A DNA stretch of 46,603 nucleotides from Candidatus Yanofskyibacteriota bacterium (GTDB lineage Bacteria > Patescibacteriota > Minisyncoccia > 2-02-FULL-40-12 > GWA2-44-9), in assembly GCA_003151795.1 (NCBI GenBank), contig PLYL01000016.1:1-46603 (forward strand). The letters run 5' to 3'. Made by a program: the position numbers and the translations under genes. This document shows positions 1 to 9,526 of the stretch, piece after piece. Under the pieces are notes generated by a model. That model searched no databases, was not told where the DNA came from, and saw only the letters and a program-made list of their open reading frames with translations. The number at the start of each line of letters is the position of its first letter. The stretch's first letter is position 1.

Positions 1-80
1 TTACCGATGTATCTCATCTTCTGCAGTGACAGTGTCACCACTCATGTCACCAAAAATGTCACCACTATAATAGCCTAAAA

Positions 81-100
81 CCTGCCTGCCGGCAGGCAGG
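81..100. repeat. 20-bp perfect palindrome CCTGCCTGCCGGCAGGCAGG, copy 1
   Basis: Read directly; identical copy near 776-795. Confidence 0.85.
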
Positions 101-109
101 TATAGCTTT

Positions 110-481
110 TTAATCGATATTTTTATAGTGCCTGATTTTAGCCACGCCCCGCTCTTTGACGAATGACACCGAAACGACATCCATCTGCCAGGGCTGGTCG
201 GCGGGATAGTGGTAATCCGAGAGATAAGTCCGGGCGATGCGCGCCATGCGATGGCGCTTGTCGGCGTTGACCCGAAGTTCGGGCTCAAAACCGGGAATGT
301 CTTTTTTGCTGGCTTTAACTTCGACGAAAATAACTATTTCCTCTTTTTCGGCAATGACATCGATTTCACCCCAGGGCTTGCGGTAGTTGTGGCCCAGAAT
401 TTTATATTTTTTGGACTTTAAATATTCCGTCGCATAATGCTCGGCAAAAAATCCCAATTCGCTTGTTCCGTGACTGGTCAT
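110..481 (-). CDS. YraN/UPF0102 family endonuclease-like protein
   Basis: Protein GELGFFAEHYATEYLKSKKYKILGHNYRKPWGEIDVIAEKEEIVIFVEVKA-like pattern typical of UPF0102 (GEIDxI...VFVEVK). Confidence 0.85.
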   Translation of the reverse strand: MTSHGTSELGFFAEHYATEYLKSKKYKILGHNYRKPWGEIDVIAEKEEIVIFVEVKASKKDIPGFEPELRVNADKRHRMARIARTYLSDYHYPADQPWQMDVVSVSFVKERGVAKIRHYKNID

Positions 482-620
482 CCAGGTAGTAGAAATCCGA
501 CATCCGCCTCAGATTGTATCCGAAGGCAATGAATATCGAAATAATAATATTAAAAACAATAAACTATATATTACTAATATACGGCGGTTGATACAATCCG
601 GTCGGATTTTCACTACCTGG
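482..620. repeat. MITE-like inverted-repeat element (arms ccaggtagtagaaatccgac / gtcggattttcactacctgg)
   Basis: 20-nt arms, 18/20 complementary, A/T-rich interior, intergenic. Confidence 0.6.
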
Positions 621-775
621 CCATTGTGGATAGACGGGATTGCCACCATCGGTCAATTATGATACCTTCGGTGTACGTTCTCGCAGGAGGATTTTTCCGT
701 CTCTAGGCCTATTTTAGCCCCAATCTAATTAAGACTACTCCCGCAAAAATAGTTCGCCGAGTTCAATCAGCTCTT

Positions 776-795
776 CCTGCCTGCCGGCAGGCAGG
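776..795. repeat. 20-bp perfect palindrome CCTGCCTGCCGGCAGGCAGG, copy 2
   Basis: Read directly; identical to 81-100 copy. Confidence 0.85.
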
Positions 796-931
796 TCGGC
801 TTTTTTGGTCTCGTTTTGAGCATGTTTTTAAGTCAGAAAGAGTCGGCCTCACAGCCACTCTGGGAATCGTTTTAATACTCATAATCATTAAAGGGCCCGG
901 TGTTGGCCAACCAGGAATCGTCGGCAATGTT

Positions 932-1816
932 GTGCGGCATTATACCGAAGAAACGTCAGCTTCTATCATCCCGGTTGCGACAAACCTTCAGCTGGCCGAT
1001 ATCAGCAGTCTTATGGGAACCGCCGGCTCGATCCCCATTCAACAAGACCAAGGAGGAGATTCGAGGCAGGGTACCCAGCCAAGCACCTACACAATCCAGG
1101 ACAAGGACAGTACTATCCAAGCCATTGATTCGGTCTCAACGGATTATCTTGACAGCTTTAAAGCCGATCAGGTCGTCCAATATACCGTTCAGTCAGGCGA
1201 CAGTATCGGTTCCATCGCCTCCGATTTCGGGGTCAGCGTCAACACTGTCATTTGGGCTAATAATCTAAAGAATCCAGACATCCTTAGTCTTGGCGAGGTG
1301 CTCAAAATCCCCCCGGTAACGGGTATCATCCACACCGTTCAAAATGGGGACACGGTTGCATCGATTGCCAAGAAATATAAAGCTGATTCTGGCAAAATCC
1401 TGTCTTTCAATGACTTAACGGATAATCAAGCTCTGCAAACTGGAAATGAGCTGATGGTGCCTAATGGGGAACTGTCCGGCCCTATCCCTTCCGTTAAATT
1501 AGCCAATAAAGGCTCTAGGGGTTCTGGAATTTATGTATCAGTCGGAGATGGCCAATGCGTGCCATTTGTGCAGGCCCACGGATTTTCCAATTTGCACGGA
1601 AATGCGTATCAATGGGCTGAATATATCAATTCCAAAGCCCCTGTAATCGGCGGAGTGGCAGTACTCAAGGGTGGGCGATATGGCCATGTCGCCTTAATTA
1701 CCGCGATTAAGCCTGACAGTGTCCAAGTGGTGGAACAAAACTATTACGGTGCTTACATTATAGACCACCGTGAAATTTCCTTAAACGATAGATCTATCGT
1801 CGGGTTCATTCAGTAG
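932..1816 (+). CDS. Peptidoglycan hydrolase-like protein: two LysM domains plus C-terminal CHAP-like domain
   Basis: YTVQSGDSIGSIASDFGVSVNTVIWANNL and HTVQNGDTVASIAKKYK LysM repeats; C-terminal GQCVPFVQ...GHVALI. True start may be upstream. Confidence 0.8.
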   Translation: MRHYTEETSASIIPVATNLQLADISSLMGTAGSIPIQQDQGGDSRQGTQPSTYTIQDKDSTIQAIDSVSTDYLDSFKADQVVQYTVQSGDSIGSIASDFGVSVNTVIWANNLKNPDILSLGEVLKIPPVTGIIHTVQNGDTVASIAKKYKADSGKILSFNDLTDNQALQTGNELMVPNGELSGPIPSVKLANKGSRGSGIYVSVGDGQCVPFVQAHGFSNLHGNAYQWAEYINSKAPVIGGVAVLKGGRYGHVALITAIKPDSVQVVEQNYYGAYIIDHREISLNDRSIVGFIQ

Positions 1817-1874
1817 GAAGACAAACTCTGCTCTTCGGGCCAAATCTTCAGTTTCGAATGAAACTACCGAGACT

Positions 1875-3413
1875 TTAATTACCTTCGCCCATTAACTTTT
1901 CATTAATTTTTAAGCTGATTGCCTCCGCGACATGATTGGGTTTAATAAGGTCTGATTGTTCTAAATCGGCAATGGTCCGCCCGAGCTTCTTAATTTTGTG
2001 ATAGGCCCGCAGAGATAGCGACTTGGTCGCGACCGCGTTCTGGAGAAGTTTTTCCGCTTCCGGCTCTAACACGCACCACTTATCGATATTTCGGTAGGAA
2101 ATCTCGGCATTAGTGAATATCTTTGAATTTTTAAATCTCGCCAGCTGGATCGCCCGGGCCGTGGTTACTTTTCCCCTGATTTCATTAAACTTTTTGACGG
2201 GCATTGGTTCCTGGGCGGTGGCGGCGGTTTCCCTCGGAACGTTGATTTGGATATCAATCCGATCCAAGAGGGGACCGGAGATTTTCTTTTTGTAACGAAT
2301 GACGTTCATGGGCGAACAAATACAGTTGGCTTTTGGTTCGCCGTAATTACCGCAGGGACAAGGATTCATGGCTCCAACCAGCGTGAATTTGGCGGGCAAT
2401 CGGATTGATCCAGCGGCTCGGGAAACTGTGATTAGACCTTCTTCGAGCGGTTCGCGCAGGCTTTCCAAAACATGGCGGGGAAATTCGGGTAATTCATCGA
2501 GAAACAAGATTCCGCGATGAGCCAGGCTAATCTCGCCGGGTTTAGGATTAGCCCCGCCCCCAACCATCGCTGGCGCGGAAGTAGTATGGTGCGGACTGCG
2601 AAACGGCCGGTCCGCCATGAGCGATGAGCCATTGACCAGGCCCATTGAGCTGTAGATGCGGGTTACTTCGATGGCTTCCGGAAATGAAAGATTAGGCATT
2701 AAATCTACCAAAGCCTTGGCCAGTAGAGTTTTCCCGGAACCGGGCGGACCGCTCATGAGAATGTTGTGCCCGCCGGCCGCCGCCACCGTGAGCGCCCGTT
2801 TGGCCGTTTCCTGGCCTTTAATGAGGCGGAATGCTTCACCATCGTCTTCGGAAACAACAGCCGTGGAAGCTTTGTATTTGGTCGGCTTTAAAGGTTTCAT
2901 GCCGCTAAGATGGTCGATCAGCTCGGTGATACTGCCGACGCCAAAAACATTCAGCCCTTCGATAACTGAAGCCTCGCCGGCATTGGCAATGGGTACGATA
3001 ATTTCTTTAAAACCTAGATTTTTAGCCAATATCGAGGCCGAGAGAACGCCATTGACCGGCTTGATGGCTCCGTTCAAAGACAATTCGCCCAAGAATATTT
3101 TATCGCCGGTATCAAATTTTACTTGTTCGGTTTCCAAGAGATACCCAACCGCGATGGGGAGGTCGTAGGCGGGACCTTCTTTGCGGATATCGGCCGGCGC
3201 GAGATTGATGATAATCTTCTTGTGTTTCGCGCTGGGCGGAATAAGGGCATTCGAGCGAATAGCCGAGGCGATTCTTTCTTTAGACTCTTGGACGGCCTTA
3301 TCCGGCAGGCCGACAATATTAAAAGCGTGCAAACCGGGGGTTGAATCAACTTCAACTTCAATTAATTGCGCGTCGATACCGCTGATTGAAGCCGAGAAGA
3401 GGCGAACAGACAT
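1875..3413 (-). CDS. comM: YifB/ComM family Mg-chelatase-like AAA ATPase
   Basis: Full-length; GPPGSGKTLLAKAL Walker A, FRSPHHTTSAPAMVGGG, GILFLDELPEF. Confidence 0.95.
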   Translation of the reverse strand: MSVRLFSASISGIDAQLIEVEVDSTPGLHAFNIVGLPDKAVQESKERIASAIRSNALIPPSAKHKKIIINLAPADIRKEGPAYDLPIAVGYLLETEQVKFDTGDKIFLGELSLNGAIKPVNGVLSASILAKNLGFKEIIVPIANAGEASVIEGLNVFGVGSITELIDHLSGMKPLKPTKYKASTAVVSEDDGEAFRLIKGQETAKRALTVAAAGGHNILMSGPPGSGKTLLAKALVDLMPNLSFPEAIEVTRIYSSMGLVNGSSLMADRPFRSPHHTTSAPAMVGGGANPKPGEISLAHRGILFLDELPEFPRHVLESLREPLEEGLITVSRAAGSIRLPAKFTLVGAMNPCPCGNYGEPKANCICSPMNVIRYKKKISGPLLDRIDIQINVPRETAATAQEPMPVKKFNEIRGKVTTARAIQLARFKNSKIFTNAEISYRNIDKWCVLEPEAEKLLQNAVATKSLSLRAYHKIKKLGRTIADLEQSDLIKPNHVAEAISLKINEKLMGEGN

Positions 3414-3425
3414 GATAATTATTTA

Positions 3426-3782
3426 TTACTCGGCATGAGCCACGCAATAGGGCGTCGCGGGAAGAGCTTCGAGGCGATGGGCGGGGATTTCTACGCCGCA
3501 CTTCTCACAAACGCCGTAGCGGCCCGTTTTGAGCTTCTCTTGAGCTTTTAAAATCGCCTCGAGATGATGTTTAAGCTCCTGTTCAAGGGCCGTGTTGGTT
3601 TCGGTGAGGGTGGCCTCCCGAGCAATGTCATCTTCGCGGACATCGCCCTCATAGTCGGCTGGCTTGGGCTGGAATCCGCCCGAGGCCGGATCTTTAATCG
3701 CTACTTCACCCAGCTCTTTGCGAATCAGAGCTTCTTCTTCTGATAATAAGCGGGTTAGTTTTTCTAGATCTTGGGGGGTCAT
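3426..3782 (-). CDS. DksA/TraR family zinc-finger protein
   Basis: RYGVCEKCGVEIPAHRLEALPATPYCVAHA C4 zinc finger. Confidence 0.87.
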   Translation of the reverse strand: MTPQDLEKLTRLLSEEEALIRKELGEVAIKDPASGGFQPKPADYEGDVREDDIAREATLTETNTALEQELKHHLEAILKAQEKLKTGRYGVCEKCGVEIPAHRLEALPATPYCVAHAE

Positions 3783-3821
3783 ATAAAGTTCATAGTATTC
3801 CTATATATAAAAAATGCAAAC

Positions 3822-3897
3822 CCAGTAATACTACCGCGACAAGTTATTCGTAGAAACGAATGACCAAGCTGTAAGCAAGTCGCGGAAGATATACTGG
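3822..3897. repeat. Imperfect inverted-repeat element (ccagtaatactaccgcgac / gtcgcggaagatatactgg)
   Basis: 15/19 complementary arms, internal attcg...cgaat hairpin. Confidence 0.45.
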
Positions 3898-4073
3898 GCA
3901 AATAAATGAGGAACAAAAGAAGGCGCAGATAGTCGCTTTTAAGATATAATTGCGAGTGTGACACTGCGCCTTCGAAACCAAGTTTGCCAGCAGTCCATAA
4001 TTGTTATCAAACCGCTAGCCGATATAAAAGAACGATACTGCAACTTGCCCTTACTCATCCAGTATAGGGCCAT

Positions 4074-4212
4074 GGTGACAGTGGTGTCAATGTTGATAAG
4101 TGTCACCATGATGTCACCATGTCACCACATCAATATATTGGCTCTATATAACTACTTTCAGTGGTGACAGGAGGTGACACGGTGTATGTCACCACGTCAC
4201 CAAAATGTCACC
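4074..4212. repeat. Iteron-like cluster of TGTCACC / GGTGACA heptamers
   Basis: TGTCACC at 4101, 4112, 4120, 4187, 4206; CGTCACC at 4195; GGTGACA at 4074, 4163, 4173. Confidence 0.7.
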
Positions 4213-4230
4213 TAACAACAGGTTGTCCAC

Positions 4231-4260
4231 AATGACACCCGCATAATGCGGGTGTCATTT
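4231..4260. terminator. Hairpin aatgacacccgcat/atgcgggtgtcatt (putative bidirectional terminator)
   Basis: Perfect inverted repeat followed by T/A-rich tract. Confidence 0.6.
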
Positions 4261-4285
4261 AATAAAATAGATTTTGGCGGGCTAA

Positions 4286-5677
4286 TTATAAGTTGCCTGG
4301 GACCAAGAAAGTATCAATCGTGGCAAACATGGCTTCCCGAGAACCGGCAATGACCAGATATGTTTTACTGTTGTACTGTACGAGGGCATAGTCGATGGAA
4401 TGATCAGGATAAGGGAAGTTCTTAAATCTCACCGATACGCCCCTGTAGTTAGTCGCCAGGAATGAGCTGGTATTTTTAGCCGGCGCGATTGCCATGACGC
4501 CCGATAAATTCGCGCTCATCGTCGGTTCCCAGCCTTGAAGAATACTGGCGGAGGAACTGGCTACTTCACTGACCATCACCAGCCGAGAGCCCGGAGCGAC
4601 ATTAGTGACCGGCCGGCCTTTAGTATCAAAAGATTCTTTTTGGCCATATAGCAGGAACTTGTAATTCTGGCCGAGTGCCGTTTGGAGAGCGGGCGGATAC
4701 GCTACTATAAAACGATTGAGAAAACCGGAAATTGTCAGGATCTGGGCGCTGGCCGAAGCCCCGCCACTTGCGACATCGATTACTGTCAAAGTTCCTTGAG
4801 TTATATTGGGCTGGGCACTGATAGCGTTGCTGAACGCGACAGTTGGGTCGCCCGATGAGGGAAGCACAATCGCCCCGCCATGGGTCGTGAATATTGTCGA
4901 TAAGACGTCGGGATTGGGCGTGGCCGTTGGGCGAGGAGTGAAGGTCGCCACCGGAGATTCCACGGCGACTGGGCTCGAACCTTGAATCATAAAGTACCAA
5001 TAGAGTACCCCGAGGAGCACCACCGCGACGGCAATCCCGGCAAAAAGAAGATTCCTTGAACCGGCCGGCTTGGCCTCGGCGGGCGGAACATAGAACTGAT
5101 TTTTCTGGTCTAGCTTCGTTTCGGGCGTTTTGGCGGCTGAAGGCATCGAGGGCATTATCGGGCGAGGAATCGGCGCGGATGTTGGAACCTTTGGCGCTTG
5201 CTGGTTTGGAGAGGATGGCAATGGGGCGGATTTAACAGCGGAAGGCAAGCTGGTCGTGGACATTGGCTTCGATGGGGCCGGTACCGGAGCCGCGGGCACC
5301 GCCGGCTTAGCCGGCACGGGAGTATTGTCGATTTTCCTAGGAATATTAACGCCTTGGGGCTGTTGGCCGGCTTTTAGCTTAGCCAAATCATCGCTCATCG
5401 TCCGGATAGATGATTGATATTCCTTGGGCACGGACAGAATAACTGGAGAAACCGGCGGGACTGGGGTTGGGGTTGATGTTATTGGCGGCGGAGTCGCGGG
5501 CCGAGGCGGCAGGCTCGGAGCCGAAGACATTGGCGCCGATTGCGACATCGGCTTGGGTGCTGGATTTACAGGTGACGGAGAAGCCGGACTTGGCGCGGAA
5601 CCTTGCGGACGGCTTAATTCTTTGACCAAATCATCGATGTTAGTTTGAGGAGCTGACGAATTTGGGCTATCGGCCAT
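4286..5677 (-). CDS. Hypothetical proline-rich membrane protein, cytoplasmic P/S-rich N-terminus and one TM helix
   Basis: Long ORF; repetitive P/S/A N-terminus, TM LLFAGIAVAVVLLGVLYWYFMI. Confidence 0.75.
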   Translation of the reverse strand: MADSPNSSAPQTNIDDLVKELSRPQGSAPSPASPSPVNPAPKPMSQSAPMSSAPSLPPRPATPPPITSTPTPVPPVSPVILSVPKEYQSSIRTMSDDLAKLKAGQQPQGVNIPRKIDNTPVPAKPAVPAAPVPAPSKPMSTTSLPSAVKSAPLPSSPNQQAPKVPTSAPIPRPIMPSMPSAAKTPETKLDQKNQFYVPPAEAKPAGSRNLLFAGIAVAVVLLGVLYWYFMIQGSSPVAVESPVATFTPRPTATPNPDVLSTIFTTHGGAIVLPSSGDPTVAFSNAISAQPNITQGTLTVIDVASGGASASAQILTISGFLNRFIVAYPPALQTALGQNYKFLLYGQKESFDTKGRPVTNVAPGSRLVMVSEVASSSASILQGWEPTMSANLSGVMAIAPAKNTSSFLATNYRGVSVRFKNFPYPDHSIDYALVQYNSKTYLVIAGSREAMFATIDTFLVPGNL

Positions 5678-5736
5678 AAATAAGAGATTAGATTATTAAT
5701 TTAAGTCTATCACAAGTGCAAATTATTTTATGCACA

Positions 5737-5776
5737 GAAATTAAAGAACCGCCTTCTGATGCGGTTCTTTAATTTC
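5737..5776. terminator. Strong hairpin gaaattaaagaaccgc/gcggttctttaatttc downstream of pnp
   Basis: 16-bp perfect stem, 8-nt loop. Confidence 0.75.
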
Positions 5777-5792
5777 TTATAGACCGAACTGA

Positions 5793-7925
5793 CTAGTCTC
5801 TCGGCGGCTTCATCGTCAAATTCAAACGGCCCTGGTCGTCGATTTTTTTCACCCAGACATGAACTTTTTGGCCGTCTTTGACTTTGTCGCCGGGATGATT
5901 GACCCGCTCGTTGGCCATTTCGGAGACGTGGACCAAACCATCGATGCCAGGGAGAATTTCGACGAAGGCGCCGAAGTCCATAATCTTGACGACCGTACCG
6001 TCGAATTCGTCGCCCGGTTCGGGTTCATAGGTAATTTGTTTGATGAGCTTGAGAGCTTTCTCCATGCCTTCGGCCGTAGCGGAAGTGACAAAGACCGAAC
6101 CGTCGTCTTCGATATCGATCTCGGCGCCGGTCTGCTCGATGATGCCGTTGATGTTCTTGCCGCCCGGACCGATTAAGGCGCCAATCTTGGCGGGATTAAT
6201 TTTGACGGTCTGGATGCGCGGGGCATGCGGGGAGAGGTCAGCCCGATGCGTGGCAATCGCAGTCGTGAGGACTTTGAGAATTTCGAGGCGGGCTTTCAAG
6301 GCTTGGACCAAAGTCTCTTCAACAATCTGGGGCGTGATGCCGTCAATCTTTACGTCCATCTGCATCCCCGTCACGCCCGTGGCGGTGCCGGCCACTTTCA
6401 AATCCATGTCGCCATGGTGGTCTTCGGGGCCTTGAATATCCGTCAGGATTTTATATTTTTCGCCTTTGGCATCAATCATGAGACCCATGGCGATACCGGC
6501 GGCCGGGGCCTTAATCGGTACGCCGCCGTCCATGAGAGCCAGAGTTGAACCGCAGACCGAGGCCATCGAGGACGAACCGTTCGAGGACAGAATTTCGGAT
6601 ACCAAACGGATGGTGTACGGGAAATCAGCCCGGTCGGGAATAATCGGTTCCAGGGAACGTTCGGCCAGATAGCCATGGCCGATGTCGCGCCGGCTGGGAC
6701 TGCCGATGCGCTTGACCTCGCCGACGCTGTACGGCGGGAAGCCGTAGTGGTGCATGAACCGCTTCTTAGTCAAATCAATTTCCATCGACTCAAACCATTG
6801 TTCCATCCCCGGCGCGCCAAGGGTGAGAATTGATAACGCTTGAGTCGTCCCGCGATTAAACAAGCCGGAGCCATGCGTGCGAGGCAGTATCGAAGTATCG
6901 GCGGAGAGGGGACGCAACTGGTCCATGGCGCGGCCGTCTGGGCGTTTGCCTTCGTTGAGAATGTTTTTGTGCACGGCGTGGTCGATTTCATCTTCAAAGA
7001 TAATGCCGGCTTCGTCGAGTTTTTTCTTTAACTCCGCGTCGTTATCATGAGCAGACAGATCCTTGAATTCTTCTTTGAGGTAGGCCATCAATTCTTCTTT
7101 GACTTGGCCTAGACCTTCATAGAAAGCCGTTTTTTCTTTGCCTGGAGCGTAGAGTGCAAGCATTAGCTTGGGGCCGGAAAAGTTCTTAACCATGGCCGAC
7201 AACGTCTCGTCGTGGGTGAAGATTTCCAATTCTTTTTTCTTCTTACCTACTTCGTCCGCGATTTTGATTTGAAAATCAATCAAGCCTTTGAGGGCTTCAA
7301 AGCCTGTCTTGATAGCATTGGCCATATCGGCTTCGGACACGATCTTAGCGCCGGCTTCAATCATGTTGATTTTGGTGACGGTACCGGCCACGACAATATC
7401 AAAGTCGCTCGTGGCTCGTTCTTTGTAGGTTGGGTTCAGCACCAACTTTCCTTCCACTCGGCCAATGCGAATTCCGGCCACGGGGCCGGCCCAAGGAATA
7501 TCGGAGATCATCAGCGCCAGCGACGCGCCGAATAAAGCCGGGATGTCCGAATCATTCACGCCGTCGAACGACAATACCGTGGCGATGACTTGGATTTCGT
7601 TGCGGATTTTATTGTTGAAACGAGGCCGAATCGAACGGTCAATCAATCGGCCCGTGAGAATCGCATCTTCGGTCGGACGGCCTTCGCGCTTAATCCATTT
7701 AGAGCCTTTAATTTTTCCCGCGGCGTAGTACTTTTCTTCATACTCAACTTGCAACGGCATGTAGTCCGTAGCCTTGGTGTGAGCCGACATGGTGGCATTA
7801 ACCATGACCGTGGTTTCGCCGTACTGAACGCTGACTGTGCCATTAGCCTGACCGCCGAAACGGCCAATTTCCACCATGAGCGGTTTGCCCGCAAACTCGG
7901 TATTATATTTTTTAACTTCTGCCAT
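5793..7925 (-). CDS. pnp: Polyribonucleotide nucleotidyltransferase
   Basis: Full-length PNPase with KH (IGPGGKNINGIIEQTGAEIDIEDDG) and S1 domains; start chosen at MAEVKKYNTEF, ORF extends to 7964. Confidence 0.96.
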   Translation of the reverse strand: MAEVKKYNTEFAGKPLMVEIGRFGGQANGTVSVQYGETTVMVNATMSAHTKATDYMPLQVEYEEKYYAAGKIKGSKWIKREGRPTEDAILTGRLIDRSIRPRFNNKIRNEIQVIATVLSFDGVNDSDIPALFGASLALMISDIPWAGPVAGIRIGRVEGKLVLNPTYKERATSDFDIVVAGTVTKINMIEAGAKIVSEADMANAIKTGFEALKGLIDFQIKIADEVGKKKKELEIFTHDETLSAMVKNFSGPKLMLALYAPGKEKTAFYEGLGQVKEELMAYLKEEFKDLSAHDNDAELKKKLDEAGIIFEDEIDHAVHKNILNEGKRPDGRAMDQLRPLSADTSILPRTHGSGLFNRGTTQALSILTLGAPGMEQWFESMEIDLTKKRFMHHYGFPPYSVGEVKRIGSPSRRDIGHGYLAERSLEPIIPDRADFPYTIRLVSEILSSNGSSSMASVCGSTLALMDGGVPIKAPAAGIAMGLMIDAKGEKYKILTDIQGPEDHHGDMDLKVAGTATGVTGMQMDVKIDGITPQIVEETLVQALKARLEILKVLTTAIATHRADLSPHAPRIQTVKINPAKIGALIGPGGKNINGIIEQTGAEIDIEDDGSVFVTSATAEGMEKALKLIKQITYEPEPGDEFDGTVVKIMDFGAFVEILPGIDGLVHVSEMANERVNHPGDKVKDGQKVHVWVKKIDDQGRLNLTMKPPRD

Positions 7926-8062
7926 CCCGCACATAACGAGCATATGGCTTGGCTGTCTCGACACTCATCGTCTAGGACAATAGAGTGCGCCATAAAAACC
8001 CGCCTATTAATTATTGAGTTAATCGCCCGCCATTCAGAGACTAATGCTCGTTATGTGCGGGA
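7925..8062. repeat. CCCGCACATAAC-family inverted-repeat element, copy a
   Basis: Perfect 19-bp arms tcccgcacataacgagcat / atgctcgttatgtgcggga; abuts the pnp start codon. Confidence 0.85.
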
Positions 8063-8248
8063 CCGACAAAGAGAGAAGAAGCAATACTGGCCGCAGACCT
8101 CGACTATCGAGAACTATGGCCAAAATTGAGCCCCATTCGTTTTGCTTTGCGCTTCCTTGTGGGTTGTTAATTAACTTGCAGTGACTATACCATTCATGGC
8201 CTTTAAAAACAATGAGCGCCCGCGAGAGTTGCGCTCATCGCGGGCGAG

Positions 8249-8779
8249 TTAGTTCGGAAAGAACCGCAGAGATTTGCCCTCTGAATTTCCCGGAAGCGCG
8301 GGCCGAAGCCGTGCATAGTAAACGACGGTCGTGCCACGGTCGTCTACTGTCTTCGTCCAACGACTTTTGCCTGCTTCTTCCTGAAACTTATTAAAGGCGA
8401 GAATCGCCCGAGCCCGCCCTTCTTCGACCGCTTCGTACTTAGCGGCTTGCGAATCATTAGTCACCGGGTCTATTCCGAGCCCCAGCATAATGTTCGCCAT
8501 CTTCTCGGAATCTGAAGTCCGTCTCGGCGTTTCCAGTTCGAGTTCAAAACCATGTTCAAACACCCGGCAAGCAAGCTGGTACTGCTCTTCACTCATGCTG
8601 CCAGAACGCCCGCGCCTCACGATCGTTTCACCGAAGTCCCGAACGAGCCCTCTCACCATCCTGGTGAGCACATCTCTGTCTACCGGTGCTCCGGTGCCAA
8701 TGCTAAGTTCCAGCACTTCGGCTCGGGAACTTGCATCGCCTTCTGTAATCCTTACCGTCAATTTAACTGGTGCTGGCAT
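8249..8779 (-). CDS. Hypothetical protein
   Basis: ORF with coherent composition; start taken at MPAPVK because the longer ORF start overlaps an upstream hairpin. Confidence 0.55.
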   Translation of the reverse strand: MPAPVKLTVRITEGDASSRAEVLELSIGTGAPVDRDVLTRMVRGLVRDFGETIVRRGRSGSMSEEQYQLACRVFEHGFELELETPRRTSDSEKMANIMLGLGIDPVTNDSQAAKYEAVEEGRARAILAFNKFQEEAGKSRWTKTVDDRGTTVVYYARLRPALPGNSEGKSLRFFPN

Positions 8780-8797
8780 AGGCCACCTCTGCAAAGA

Positions 8798-8821
8798 CAA
8801 TACCGCCTTCCGGCGGTATTG
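8798..8821 (-). terminator. Hairpin caataccgcc/ggcggtattg downstream of the NYN gene
   Basis: 10-bp perfect stem. Confidence 0.6.
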
Positions 8822-8841
8822 TCAAATTTTATTCCTAAAAA

Positions 8842-9354
8842 TTACTTTAACAACACCTTGTCCTTAACTTCTTCCAAATCGAGGTAGTTGTTGGTGGCTT
8901 CGATGAGACGGCCGGAGGTGGAGCGGCCGAAACCGGCGACTTCGACGATGGTGCCGTTGAATTTAAGGTAATCGACGAGGGGCTCATAATCACCGTCACC
9001 GGAGACGATGACGATAACGTCGACAAGCTTGGCAAGAGTGATGGCATCAATGGCGATAGCGACGTCCCAGTCGCCCTTTTTCATGCCGCCAGGGAAGACT
9101 TGGAGATCTTTTGATTTTAATTCGTAGCCGGCTTTTTCGAGCGCAGAAAAGAAAGCTTTTTCTTCTTCGGTGTCAGATTTGACAACATAGGCGATGGCGC
9201 GGACCAATTCGCGGTTCGCGGTCGTGAGTTTGAGAAGTTCGCCGAAATTAACGCGGGCTTTATATAAATTCTTAGCCGAGTGGTACATATTCGAAACATC
9301 GACCAAAATACCAACCCGATGATTCTTCCTTTGAGGAACTGTGAGTTTGTTCAT
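8842..9354 (-). CDS. NYN domain (LabA/DUF88-like) protein, PIN-like nuclease fold
   Basis: VGILVDVSNMYHSAKNLY...KGDWDVAIAIDAITLA...VIVSGDGDYEPLVDYLK. Confidence 0.9.
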   Translation of the reverse strand: MNKLTVPQRKNHRVGILVDVSNMYHSAKNLYKARVNFGELLKLTTANRELVRAIAYVVKSDTEEEKAFFSALEKAGYELKSKDLQVFPGGMKKGDWDVAIAIDAITLAKLVDVIVIVSGDGDYEPLVDYLKFNGTIVEVAGFGRSTSGRLIEATNNYLDLEEVKDKVLLK

Positions 9355-9526
9355 ATATAACTTGCTGACCGCTCTGCTCGGCCTTCTGGCCTTTAAGCAG
9401 GCTCTTGACCATCTTCTTCGTTAAAAGCTCCGCTTGCTCTTCGTCATATGTCTATATGACTTCATTGCAATGCTCGCTTTTGCCTCGAATCTGGTCAAGT
9501 CAGCGGCGTTCTATTAAAATCTGAAA

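Noticed and set aside
4020-4260. Replication origin (oriC)
   Set aside because: Only one near-match DnaA box (ttgtccaca), no dnaA/dnaN nearby; iteron-like cluster reported instead without that claim
5849-8129. Many long ORFs antisense to or overlapping pnp
   Set aside because: All lie across a well-conserved full-length pnp; they reflect GC-rich codon structure, with no recognisable protein motifs
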